Of a DNA stretch of 64,000 bases, positions 17,037 to 25,261 are shown piece by piece. The notes under the pieces are model-generated. The model made no database searches, was not told where the DNA came from, and worked only from the letters and a program-made list of their open reading frames with translations. The DNA is from Candidatus Lindowbacteria bacterium RIFCSPLOWO2_12_FULL_62_27. GTDB taxonomy: Bacteria; Lindowbacteria; 2-12-FULL-62-27. The DNA is taken from the NCBI GenBank assembly GCA_001784175.1, contig MFPR01000001.1:124001-188000 (forward strand). Direction: 5' to 3'. Both the position numbers and the translations under genes were made by a program. Positions within the stretch are counted from its first letter, which is position 1, and every line of letters begins with the position of its first letter.

Positions 17037-18308
17037 ATGAGTACGGACGTCCAAAAACTTCTGGCGCGAATTCGAAGGGCCAAGACCGCCCAGATTGATC
17101 TCGGCGGGGTGGGCAAGGACGCGCGCGACGCGCGCACGCGTGTCATCCGGCGCGCGGCCCGTGTCCTCCGCGCCGGCGGCGCGCGCATCCTGGCCGAAAA
17201 CAAAAAAGATGCGGCGTCGGGCGCGCAATCCAGCGCGTTTCGCGACCGCCTGATGTTGAATGCGGACCGGCTGAAAAAAATGATCAAGGGCGTCGAGTCC
17301 GTGGCCGCGCAGCCGGACCCTGTCGGCCACGTCGTTGTGTCCCGGCGGCGGCCCAACGGCCTCCGGGTCGACAAAGTCCGCGTCCCGCTCGGGGTCGTGG
17401 CGGTCGTCTACGAGTCCCGGCCGAATGTCACGGCCGACGCCGCCGCGCTGGCGATCCGGTCCGGCAACGCGATCGTTCTCCGCACCGGCCGCGAAGCCAT
17501 CCGGACCAGCCGCGCGATCGCCGCGTGTTTTCGTCAGGCCCTGCGGGCCGAAGGCTTTGATCCCGAGTGCGTCCTGTTCGTGGACTCGCCCGACCGGCGG
17601 CTCGTGAGGGCGATCCTGGGCGCAGAGGGTCTGGTGGACGTGGCCATCCCCAGAGGCGGCCCGGGCCTGATCCAGGAAGTTGTGCGATCCGCAAAAATTC
17701 CCGTCATCAAGCATTACCTCGGCGTCTGCCACACGTACGTGGACGCGAGGGCCAATCTCGCGATGGCGCAGAAGATCTGTTACAACGCCAAGGTTCAGCG
17801 CCCGGGCGTCTGCAACGCCATGGAAACGCTCCTGGTCCATTCCGCCGTCGCTCCGCGCTTTCTCACGCCGCTGTGCAGATCCTACGAATTGGCCGGCGTT
17901 GAGATTCGCGCCTGCCCGAAAACCCTGAAAATTCTCAGAAAGATGCAGGTCGTGTGCCGCCCGGCGGCCGATGGCGATTTCGGCGCCGAGTTCTCCGATC
18001 TCATCCTCGCCATCCGCGTCGTCGATTCGCTCGACGACGCCATCGACCACATCAACACCTGCGGCAGCCACCACACCGATTCGATCGTCTCGGCCGACCG
18101 CGCCGCCACACGAAGATTCCTGGACCGCGTCGACTCCGCCACGCTCTTCGTCAATGCCTCCACCCGTCTCTCCGACGGCGGGGAGTTCGGGCTCGGCGCC
18201 GAGGTCGGCATCAGCACCGACAAGCTTCACGCGCGCGGGCCCATGGGCGCCGAGGACCTGACCACCACCAAGTACATCGGCTACGGCGACGGCCAGATCC
18301 GCGGATGA
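17037..18308 (+). CDS. proA: gamma-glutamyl phosphate reductase
   Basis: 423 residues. GGGAGGTGA before ATG 17037 fixes the start. The aldehyde-dehydrogenase-like fold shows YESRPNVTADAAALAIRSGN and the catalytic cysteine region RPGVCNAMETLLVH. It makes glutamate semialdehyde, the second step of proline synthesis. The stop overlaps nadD (ATGA). Confidence 0.95.
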   Translation: MSTDVQKLLARIRRAKTAQIDLGGVGKDARDARTRVIRRAARVLRAGGARILAENKKDAASGAQSSAFRDRLMLNADRLKKMIKGVESVAAQPDPVGHVVVSRRRPNGLRVDKVRVPLGVVAVVYESRPNVTADAAALAIRSGNAIVLRTGREAIRTSRAIAACFRQALRAEGFDPECVLFVDSPDRRLVRAILGAEGLVDVAIPRGGPGLIQEVVRSAKIPVIKHYLGVCHTYVDARANLAMAQKICYNAKVQRPGVCNAMETLLVHSAVAPRFLTPLCRSYELAGVEIRACPKTLKILRKMQVVCRPAADGDFGAEFSDLILAIRVVDSLDDAIDHINTCGSHHTDSIVSADRAATRRFLDRVDSATLFVNASTRLSDGGEFGLGAEVGISTDKLHARGPMGAEDLTTTKYIGYGDGQIRG

Positions 18309-18895
18309 GGATCGGCGTATTCGGCGGTTCCTTTGATCCCGTCCATATCGGCCACCTCGTCGCTGCCGAGTACGTTCGTGAAGCCTTTCAACTGGACCGC
18401 GTACTCTTCGTGCCCGCCGCAAGGCCGCCGCACAAGGAAAATTCGCCGAAGGCGACGCCCGGCCAGAGGCTGAAAATGCTCGAGGCGGCCGTGCAGTCCC
18501 ACCTCCAGTTTGCGGTGTCCGACATCGAAATTCGCCGCGAAGGCCCCTCCTACACGGTGGACACACTGAGGGAACTGGCGCGGTCCCATCAAGGCGCAAA
18601 ATTGTACTTCATCCTCGGCACCGATCTTTTGCCCGACATTCAAAATTGGCACGACTGGCGCGTGGCCCTCGAGATCGCCACCTTCGTGGGCGTCTTGAGA
18701 TCCGCGGATCCGGGCCGGAAGCCCCCCCCGGAAATCCGGGATGCAGTCAAACAGGTCGCCATCCCGGCCATCGATGTTTCCTCCAGCCTGATCCGAACGC
18801 GCGTGGCCGAAGGCAAGAGCATCCGGTACCTCGTGCCGGCGCCCGTCGCGGACCTGATCGAGCAGGAGCGGCTGTATCGGCTTGCCGATGCCTGA
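18305..18895 (+). CDS. nadD: nicotinate-nucleotide adenylyltransferase
   Basis: 196 residues. The nucleotidyltransferase motif is GGSFDPVHIGHL, with ISSSxIR-type SSSLIRTRVAEG at the C-terminus. It makes deamido-NAD from nicotinate mononucleotide. It overlaps proA and yqeK by a few bases, matching the common nadD-yqeK arrangement. Confidence 0.95.
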   Translation: MRIGVFGGSFDPVHIGHLVAAEYVREAFQLDRVLFVPAARPPHKENSPKATPGQRLKMLEAAVQSHLQFAVSDIEIRREGPSYTVDTLRELARSHQGAKLYFILGTDLLPDIQNWHDWRVALEIATFVGVLRSADPGRKPPPEIRDAVKQVAIPAIDVSSSLIRTRVAEGKSIRYLVPAPVADLIEQERLYRLADA

Positions 18896-19460
18896 CCGCA
18901 AGTCCGTCGAGGTCGCCCTGAGGGACCGCATGCCCTCCAGGCTCTTCGATCACAGCCGTCAGGTCGCGAAGTACGCGGCGCATCTCGCGGAACTGCACGG
19001 CGTGGATCCGGACTGGATCTACATCGCAGGCCTCTATCACGATCTCGGTAAAACAATGGATGTCGACGCCATGCGCGGCGCAGCCGAATCAGAACGGATT
19101 GCGTTTGATGATATGGAAGCCAGGTCCGCGTCACTCTTGCACGCCGCCGCGTCCGCCGCGCTTTTCCAGAAAGACATGAAACCTCCCGATTCGTTCGTCA
19201 AGGCCGTCCGCGGGCACACCGTCGGCGCGGCGCCGTTCGGGCCCGAAGAGCAGATCCTCTATGTCGCCGACTTCGCCGAACCCGGCCGGTCCTACGAGGA
19301 ATGCGAGTCCGTGCGCCGAACGGCCGAACGGGACCTTCACCTGGCGACACTCGAGGCCGTCGCATTCAAGATGCGATTCCTCATGCTCCGCAACAAAACC
19401 ATCCACGCCCGCTCGCTCGCGCTCTATAATTTTCTGCTCGAACGTCCCGGCAGAGGATGA
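18888..19460 (+). CDS. yqeK: YqeK-family HD-domain hydrolase (Ap4A hydrolase)
   Basis: 190 residues. HD metal-binding pattern: H in LFDHSRQVA, then YHDLGKTM, then H in LLHAAASA and RGHTVG. YqeK proteins split diadenosine tetraphosphate symmetrically. ATG 18888 is chosen; TTG 18882 is two codons upstream. It lies within the nadD operon. Confidence 0.88.
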   Translation: MPDRKSVEVALRDRMPSRLFDHSRQVAKYAAHLAELHGVDPDWIYIAGLYHDLGKTMDVDAMRGAAESERIAFDDMEARSASLLHAAASAALFQKDMKPPDSFVKAVRGHTVGAAPFGPEEQILYVADFAEPGRSYEECESVRRTAERDLHLATLEAVAFKMRFLMLRNKTIHARSLALYNFLLERPGRG

Positions 19461-19470
19461 CGGAGGGCCG

Positions 19471-20640
19471 GTGAAACGCTGGTTCAGGGTCATGCCCCTT
19501 CTGGTCGCCGTCGCCATGGCCTGGTGGATCTATTACCGCTGCGCGGACCCCCGGGCCCTCCTGGACATCGGCACGACGATCGACCAGGGCCGCCGGGTCA
19601 ACGTCTTGATTTTGTCGCCCGGCGCCGAGGAGAGACTCGAAGCGGCCGTGATGATCTCCTACGAGCCCCTCTCCAAGCGCGCCGTCGTCTTTCATGTGCC
19701 CACAGCCTTGTGTCTCGACGGCACCGCCGAGGACTCCGCTTCGGCTCGCAGGGACAACCTGCCGGTCACGCTCGAGTCGGCCTACGCGCGGGTGAGCATC
19801 GCGGAACTCGAGGACCGGGTCCGCCGGTTTTTCGGCCTCGACCTGTCGTTCACGGCCATCCTGCCGGCAAACAGATTTTATCGCCTCGTCGACCTCATGG
19901 GCGGCATCTGGGTCAATGTTCCCTCGCGGATCAGTTTCAGAAGCACCACCGTGCGGCCGCTCGAACCGGTCGCGGAATGGATGGAAATCCCTGAAGGAGA
20001 AGAGGTGTTTTTTGATTCCGACAAATCCCGAATGTATCTCGCCTACCGCTACGATGGACTCGGCCTCAAGGGACAACTGTTCCGCGCCCGGCGTGTTGCA
20101 ATCGCATTTCTGCAGCGCCTGAAGCCTCATCTGGAGGAGACCTGGTTCCGCCGCGAACTCGTCGCCGGCTTCTCCAACGCGCCCGCCGAATCGGTCTTGG
20201 AATGGGCCCGCGCGGTCTCGGCGACGCCGCTGGCCTCCATCGACGTCCAGACCATGCCCGGTCAGACCGACCTCAATTCCGGCGTCTTCTGGCTCTCCCC
20301 CGCCGCCCTCAAGCAGGCGCTGCCCCGGGAGCTGAAACCGCTCATCCAGGCCGGCCTGCCCCAGTCCCGCATCGTCGTCCAGATCCTCAACGGATCCGGC
20401 GCGCCCAACATCGCGGCGAAACTGCGGGAACTGCTCACGGCCCATCCCGACATCGACGTCGTGGAAATCGGAAACGCCGCGCGCCAGGACCACGAAACAA
20501 CACAGATCATCGACCGCAGCGGCCACCTCCGGTCGGCCGAACGCATCCGCGACCTCCTCGGCGCCGGCGCCCTCCGCCAGGACCTCGACCCCAAGGCCCT
20601 CCTCGACGTCACGGTCGTCATCGGCAGGGATTACCGCTGA
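19471..20640 (+). CDS. LytR-CpsA-Psr (LCP) family protein with LytR_C domain
   Basis: 389 residues. A single N-terminal membrane anchor (VMPLLVAVAMAWWIYY) is followed by a divergent LCP domain (LILSPG ... YARVSIAELEDRVRRFFGLD ... FYRLVDLMGGIWVNVP) and a C-terminal LytR_C domain (VVQILNGSGAPNIAAKLREL). LCP enzymes attach polymers to the cell wall. An LCP gene after nadD-yqeK is a known arrangement; the rsfS gene that usually follows is absent. Start is GTG with GGAGGG upstream. Confidence 0.82.
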   Translation: MKRWFRVMPLLVAVAMAWWIYYRCADPRALLDIGTTIDQGRRVNVLILSPGAEERLEAAVMISYEPLSKRAVVFHVPTALCLDGTAEDSASARRDNLPVTLESAYARVSIAELEDRVRRFFGLDLSFTAILPANRFYRLVDLMGGIWVNVPSRISFRSTTVRPLEPVAEWMEIPEGEEVFFDSDKSRMYLAYRYDGLGLKGQLFRARRVAIAFLQRLKPHLEETWFRRELVAGFSNAPAESVLEWARAVSATPLASIDVQTMPGQTDLNSGVFWLSPAALKQALPRELKPLIQAGLPQSRIVVQILNGSGAPNIAAKLRELLTAHPDIDVVEIGNAARQDHETTQIIDRSGHLRSAERIRDLLGAGALRQDLDPKALLDVTVVIGRDYR

Positions 20641-21836
20641 CCCCGCGCCAAAGTGCGAGGGCGGCGGCGATTCTGGCCGGGTGGGTGCTGCCCATGGACC
20701 GCCCGCCCATCCGGGACGGGGGGGTGATCTGGCGGGGCGGACGGATCGTCCGGGTCGGCCGCCGGGCCGACATTTTGAGCCGCCCGGTCCGAATCGCCGC
20801 GGATGCGCCCGACGCCATTCTCATGCCTGGCCTCATCAACGCGCACGCCCACCTCGAACTTTCCCGGCTGGCCGGGAAAATCCCCCGGCTTCCGTTTACC
20901 GACTGGCTCGCCCGGATCGCCGCCGCCCGTCGAACGCTGACGGGCGCGGACATCCGCCGCGGGATTCGCGAAGGGGAGCAGAGGCTCCTTGCGCTTGGCG
21001 TCACATCCGTTGTCGATATTGCAAGTTTCCAGGCCGCGCGCGAAACACCGCGGACGCTGCGCACACGCGTTCTGCACGAAATCGTCGGCCTGCGAAATCC
21101 CGTCCGGATCCCCCGCAAAACTGCCGTCAGCCCCCACGCACCCTATTCCCTCTCGGACTCGAATCTTGACCGGGTCGCCCGTTGGTGGGACCGGCGCCCC
21201 TATGCGTTCGTTTCCATGCACATCGCGGAATCCAATGCCGAAAACTGTTTCTTCAAGTCCGGGACGGGCCCCTTTAAATCATTTTACGCCCGCATGGGCC
21301 TGTCGCCTCGCCCATCACCCGGCCGGCGCGTCGTGGCGCATCTCGATGGCCGGCGACTTTTGCGTCGTGGCCTCCTCGCGGTACACGTCAACGACATCCG
21401 GCCGGCCGAGGCGCGCTTGCTGACTGCCCGGGGCGTGGCCGTGGCGGTCTGCCCGGGATCGCTCGCCTTCTTTGGATTCCCCCGCTCCGGCGTGCGGAGA
21501 CTTATAGAAGCAGGAGCAGCCATTCTTTTCGGGACGGACTCCCTCGCCTCCAACGGCGATTTGAATCTCTTCGCGGAACTCCGCCGCGCCCGGGCGTACT
21601 GGCGGCTGCCGCCCGAGCGGATCATCCGCTCGGCGACACAGGCGCCAGGCCGGTGGATATGGGACGGCCGCGCAGGACGGATCGCCGCCGGCGCATACGC
21701 CGATTTCATCCTCGTCGGCGCCCGCACACGCATGGCCGATCCTTTCTCCGACCTGCTCTCCGGTCACGCCGAGCGCCGGATCCGGCTCCGAGTGGTGGGC
21801 GGCAAAATTTTCGGATTGACACGGTTTTGTCCGTGA
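20637..21836 (+). CDS. amidohydrolase of the chlorohydrolase/adenosine-deaminase-like family (candidate aminofutalosine deaminase)
   Basis: Metal sites typical of the superfamily are visible: HAH in LINAHAHLEL, H in MHIAES, H in LLAVHVNDI and D in LFGTDSLASNGDLNLF. The closest families act on S-adenosylhomocysteine, methylthioadenosine, guanine or 6-amino-6-deoxyfutalosine. Because mqnD is present at 47943-48767, the MqnX-type role in menaquinone synthesis is a reasonable guess, not proven. The start is unclear: no ATG lies near the domain start, and CTG 20637, overlapping the LCP stop, fits best. Confidence 0.75.
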   Translation: MTPRQSARAAAILAGWVLPMDRPPIRDGGVIWRGGRIVRVGRRADILSRPVRIAADAPDAILMPGLINAHAHLELSRLAGKIPRLPFTDWLARIAAARRTLTGADIRRGIREGEQRLLALGVTSVVDIASFQAARETPRTLRTRVLHEIVGLRNPVRIPRKTAVSPHAPYSLSDSNLDRVARWWDRRPYAFVSMHIAESNAENCFFKSGTGPFKSFYARMGLSPRPSPGRRVVAHLDGRRLLRRGLLAVHVNDIRPAEARLLTARGVAVAVCPGSLAFFGFPRSGVRRLIEAGAAILFGTDSLASNGDLNLFAELRRARAYWRLPPERIIRSATQAPGRWIWDGRAGRIAAGAYADFILVGARTRMADPFSDLLSGHAERRIRLRVVGGKIFGLTRFCP

Positions 21837-21875
21837 AGTAAGGAGGAGGTATCCGTAACAGGGGAGGAAACACAC

Positions 21876-22550
21876 ATGTCAGTTCCCAAGCGTATTGATA
21901 TTTTTGCCGGACTCAAGGAAAAGGAATTGAAGAAAATCTACCAGCTCGCCATCGAGAAAAATGTCCGCAAGGGCGAGTATGTGTTTCTCCGGGGCACCTT
22001 CGGCAAGGTCCTCTATCTTATTATGGAGGGCCTGATCAAAATTGAGCAGCCGACCGAGCGCGGGAAGGTCAAGACGCTGTCGCTCCTTGGAGCCGGCGAA
22101 TGTTTTGGCGAAATGGCCATCATCACCAACCTGCCGCGCTCCGCCTCCGCGCTGGCCCTCGAGGACTCCACGCTCCTGATGCTGAAACGCGAGGCCTTCC
22201 TGTCGCACATCCAGAGCCATCCCGAGGTGTCGCTGAAGATCATCGAGGTCATGTGCCAGCGGCTGACCGACGCCAACGAACAGATCAAGTCCCTGAGCTA
22301 CGACAGCGTCGCCGCCCGGCTCGCCAACCATCTCGTGTCGCTGGCCGAGAAATTCGGGGAAACCGAGGGCAGCTCCTGGCACATCCGCATCCGCCTCACC
22401 CATCAGGAACTCGCCGACCTTTGCGGCAGCACCCGCGAAATCGTCACCCGCACGCTCAAGCTGTTCTCGGACGAGGGCAGCGTCGAAGTTGATGGAAACC
22501 GCAATCTCTGGATCCGCGATCCACAGAAACTTTCGCAGTGGATAAAGTAG
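21876..22550 (+). CDS. Crp/Fnr-family transcriptional regulator
   Basis: 224 residues. The cNMP-binding jelly roll spans ~10-125 (GECFGEMAIITNLPRSASAL, close to the cAMP pocket consensus GE.A...R.A). The C-terminal winged helix has LTHQELADLCGSTREIVTRT. No Fnr-type cysteine cluster is visible, so a nucleotide or other small ligand is more likely than an FeS cluster. Start ATG with GGGGAGG; monocistronic or followed by birA. Confidence 0.92.
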   Translation: MSVPKRIDIFAGLKEKELKKIYQLAIEKNVRKGEYVFLRGTFGKVLYLIMEGLIKIEQPTERGKVKTLSLLGAGECFGEMAIITNLPRSASALALEDSTLLMLKREAFLSHIQSHPEVSLKIIEVMCQRLTDANEQIKSLSYDSVAARLANHLVSLAEKFGETEGSSWHIRIRLTHQELADLCGSTREIVTRTLKLFSDEGSVEVDGNRNLWIRDPQKLSQWIK

Positions 22551-22551
22551 G

Positions 22552-23376
22552 ATAACGCGCTCCTCCTTACACAACCGCAATTTTAAAATCCAAACCGGCG
22601 TCAGGGCCGTCTATGAGTATTCCGCCCTGCCCTCAACAAACGATCGCGCCAAACTTCTCGCAGTTCAGGGCGCGCCGGACCGGTCCCTCGTCATCACCTC
22701 CCGGCAAACCGCAGGTCGGGGCAGGGGCGGCAACCGCTGGTGGTCCGGCCAAGGATCGCTGACCTTCTCAGTCATTTTCAGGGTGCCGCGCACGTCGATC
22801 GCACTGCAGAATCTCGCTCCGATTTCCCTCGTCGCCGGCCTGTCCGTTGTCCGGACCGTCCGGCGGATTCATCCGGCATGCCCGGTCGCCCTCAAGTGGC
22901 CCAACGACATTTATTCGGGGCCGAAAAAGCTCGGCGGCATCCTGACGGAGAGCAGCGTACGCGCCGGCCGGCCCGCCAACCTGATCGTGGGGGTGGGGCT
23001 GAACGTCAACACAAGGTTCGAGCGTGCGCCGGCGGCCATCCGATCCACTGCAACGTCTCTTTGCCAAGGCACGTCGCCAAGCCATCGCATGGACGAAGCC
23101 CGGGTTCTGGCGTCTGTCTTGAAGGAGCTGTGCAAACTGGTCCGCCAATTCCTCAGAAGCGGATTTCAGCCCCTTTGCGACGAATGGACTTCCTTCGACG
23201 CCGTCCCATTCGGAAGCAGAATCAGCGTCGACGACGGCAATATTAATATGGAAGGACGCTACGAAGGCATTCTTCCGACAGGTGCACTAAAATTGCGTGG
23301 AGAATCGGGCCTCCACACGATCCTCTCCGGCACGCTCCGTCCCGTGGGCGTACTTCCCATAACGCATAAAGTGTAA
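22552..23376 (+). CDS. birA: biotin--[acetyl-CoA-carboxylase] ligase BirA (short form)
   Basis: The catalytic signature RQTAGRGRGGNRW is followed by KWPNDIYSGPKKLGGIL and a C-terminal SH3-like domain. It joins biotin to the carboxyl-carrier protein. There is no N-terminal DNA-binding domain, so it is probably not a repressor. The frame is open from 22546 but holds no ATG, GTG or TTG before the conserved region; ATA 22552 is used as a boundary and the true start (possibly ATC 22588 or CTG 22627) is unresolved. The last two codons and the stop lie in the Xer site: KV-stop now, IM-stop in the uninterrupted chromosome. Confidence 0.85.
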   Translation: MTRSSLHNRNFKIQTGVRAVYEYSALPSTNDRAKLLAVQGAPDRSLVITSRQTAGRGRGGNRWWSGQGSLTFSVIFRVPRTSIALQNLAPISLVAGLSVVRTVRRIHPACPVALKWPNDIYSGPKKLGGILTESSVRAGRPANLIVGVGLNVNTRFERAPAAIRSTATSLCQGTSPSHRMDEARVLASVLKELCKLVRQFLRSGFQPLCDEWTSFDAVPFGSRISVDDGNINMEGRYEGILPTGALKLRGESGLHTILSGTLRPVGVLPITHKV

Positions 23377-24703
23377 ACTTGGTAGATGTATCTGATTGTA
23401 TACTGCTTTTTTCGTTACCTCCTCCCACTGTTGGGATAAGATTTTTTGGTCTGTACCGTTTGAAAACATCCATAACATAACGTTCGTCGGCCATGAGGGA
23501 CCAGGTGGAGTAATGGAGGCGGCCGGTCGGCATTTCCATGACGGGGATCCATTTCTGGGATACGGCCCAATCCAGGCGCTCCTCCGCCTCCGAAAGGTGC
23601 GTGGGCCGGCCGACGCGGCACATGTCGACGAGGTACTCCACGATCATGCGTTCACGCCAGGCGGTGGCGCAGCGATAGACGGCGCGTTCGGCAATCATCT
23701 GCCAGCGCCGGCAGGCGCCGAGTTCCCGGCGGTTGCATTCGAGTTCATGGCGGGCCTCCAGGCAGTCGCCGGCGTTGGCCTGGGCCCATTCGAGGAGGCG
23801 GGTCTTTGATTCGGCCTGGATGTCGTCGACCGACTTCGTCGGGATCCGTTCGAGACGCCGGCGCCAGTCGGCGAGGATGTCGGCTTTCGTTCTGGACGGA
23901 TCCTTGTCCCGGCGCGTGTTCATTTCGGCGGCCTTCGCGTTCGTAGTTGTGAGGAGGGCCTTCCGGATCTGCGCCTGGCGCGTCGAAAACTCCTCCTGGG
24001 CCTCGTGGGATACGAGGTCGGACCGCCACTGGCCATGGGGCATATAGGAGCGCTTGAGGTCGAAGCGGTGGAGGCGGGCGCGCAGTTCGTGCATGTAGAT
24101 TTGTGTCGCCAGATAGGGAAAGTCCCGGAAGTAAAATCGGGCGCCGTGGATGCCCGAAAAATGCGGCGCGCCATTTTTCTCCCACTGCGTGATGTTGAAC
24201 ACCAGCACATGGGAGGACAGGTGCGGATCATACTCGCGTGAGAAGCCGTCACGCAGGATCGAGTAGACCATGTTATCAGTCGATAGATCGACTTGAGTCT
24301 GGCCGCCCTTTCCCATCCTAGCACGAGAGTATCGTATCTCTATTTCCCGCATGGTCGCCAGGACCGCGTCATCATGCGCTGCCGTGATGTCGGCACGGGT
24401 CATATTGCGCGGTAGCTCAAAGCCGTCCATGAGCGCCAGCATGGAGATTGATTTGGGCGCGGAAAAGGCCCAGGAAAAGCAAAGTACCTTGTGTTTTTGC
24501 ACGATCTTTTTGCCGGCGGCGTCACAGCCTTTGAGCAGGTTCACCATGTCGTCCCGGCCAATGGGCTGCCCTTCCTCAAAGCCGAGGTAGGGCGCGGTTT
24601 TGCCGTAGACGCGGACTCCTACGGAGTCATCAGCCTGGTCAAAGTAGTAGTTTGTACTCTTGTCGTAGAAATAATCGGCGATGCCGACCGGGTCCTGTTT
24701 CAT
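23243..24703 (-). CDS. TrwC/TraI-type (MobF) relaxase, N-terminal half of a replicase split by integration
   Basis: As integrated, 486 residues; the last 41 codons (up to the stop at 23243) are the Xer core and host birA read antisense. The relaxase domain shows Tyr pairs ADYFYDKSTNYY (residues 9-20), FSAPKSISMLALM (80-92) and DPHLSSH (159-165), which align with the catalytic tyrosines, FSAPKS motif and HxH region of TraI. Two of the three metal-binding His appear replaced (R151 and S163), leaving H165. Start ATG 24703 with AGGGG upstream; TTG 24769 would add 22 residues. In the circular element this frame runs on into the helicase at 34379. Confidence 0.85.
   Translation of the reverse strand: MKQDPVGIADYFYDKSTNYYFDQADDSVGVRVYGKTAPYLGFEEGQPIGRDDMVNLLKGCDAAGKKIVQKHKVLCFSWAFSAPKSISMLALMDGFELPRNMTRADITAAHDDAVLATMREIEIRYSRARMGKGGQTQVDLSTDNMVYSILRDGFSREYDPHLSSHVLVFNITQWEKNGAPHFSGIHGARFYFRDFPYLATQIYMHELRARLHRFDLKRSYMPHGQWRSDLVSHEAQEEFSTRQAQIRKALLTTTNAKAAEMNTRRDKDPSRTKADILADWRRRLERIPTKSVDDIQAESKTRLLEWAQANAGDCLEARHELECNRRELGACRRWQMIAERAVYRCATAWRERMIVEYLVDMCRVGRPTHLSEAEERLDWAVSQKWIPVMEMPTGRLHYSTWSLMADERYVMDVFKRYRPKNLIPTVGGGNEKSSIQSDTSTKFTLYALWEVRPRDGACRRGSCGGPILHAILVHLSEECLRSVLPY
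23351..23379 (+). other. attL: Xer recombination site, left end of the integrated element
   Basis: XerC-type arm ACTTCCCATAA (23352-23362), centre CGCATA (23363-23368) and degenerate XerD-type arm AAGTGTAAACT (23369-23379). It shares 18 identical bases (23351-23368) plus TGTAAACT with the right copy at 34362-34390. The only differences within the site are the three bases 23369-23371. The arms resemble the dif arms of Bacillus. By the crossover model the XerC arm is host DNA and the XerD arm belongs to the element. Confidence 0.85.
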
Positions 24704-24893
24704 CGGGACGCCCCTAAACACGTCCCACCCCAACTTCGAATCGCGCGTTAGCTCCTTTCGGATCGACAAAAAAATCCAACCCGCCGGGCGGCGCCGCGCG
24801 CGGGCAGACCGGGGCCGAAGGGGTCAACCCCGGCGAAACGTTATCGGAATGCGATTGGATGCGCTCTGAATCCCCTTCTCTCATTACGCGGAG

Positions 24894-24923
24894 TGTCTAC
24901 CAGTGATTAAAACAAAATGTCAA
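24894..24923 (-). promoter_or_regulatory. putative promoter for the relaxase gene
   Basis: On the minus strand TTGACA (24923-24918), 18 bp spacer, TAGACA (24899-24894). It would yield a ~185 nt leader to ATG 24703 that contains GC-rich inverted repeats (for example GGGGTCAACCCC around 24820). A replicative origin or nick site might lie in this leader; no such site is recognised. Confidence 0.45.
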
Positions 24924-24979
24924 TAGCCGGCGTGAAAATTGTTTCCATGTGCGGCGCCGTCGAATCCGCGGGACAGCGC

Positions 24980-25008
24980 TTGATTTTCCGGTATACCGCC
25001 GGTATACT
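24980..25008 (+). promoter_or_regulatory. promoter and operator of the VapBC-like pair
   Basis: TTGATT (24980-24985), 17 bp, TATACT (25003-25008). The spacer and -10 carry CCGGTATAC twice (24988-24996 and 24999-25007), also readable as GTATACC-GCC-GGTATAC dyad. A repeat over the promoter is typical of antitoxin autorepression; the binding protein is inferred to be the antitoxin. Confidence 0.7.
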
Positions 25009-25030
25009 GTCCCTCGAGGAGGTGATCGAC

Positions 25031-25261
25031 ATGAAAAAACAGTCGCTCAACGCCACGTTCACGCTGAAAGTGACGCAGGAAATGAAAAAAGAGCTGGACA
25101 AACTCGGCGCGGACATGCAGAGATCAGCGCTTGAGGAAATGCTCAACGACAAGATCAGGGACAAGTTGATGCGGCGCCTGGACCGGATGAATCGAGGCAT
25201 GAAGCCTCTGGGCGGCCGACCCGTCGGCGAGATCCTTCGGAGGATGCGGGACGGTGGATAG
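25031..25261 (+). CDS. antitoxin-like protein (VapB type), element-borne
   Basis: 76 residues. The N-terminus (NATFTLKVTQEMKKELDKLG) looks like a ribbon-helix-helix antitoxin and the C-terminal half is basic and probably unfolded until bound to toxin. Start ATG 25031 after GAGGAGGTGATC. It overlaps the PIN gene by 8 bp. Only this pair lies on the + strand of the element. Confidence 0.7.
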   Translation: MKKQSLNATFTLKVTQEMKKELDKLGADMQRSALEEMLNDKIRDKLMRRLDRMNRGMKPLGGRPVGEILRRMRDGG

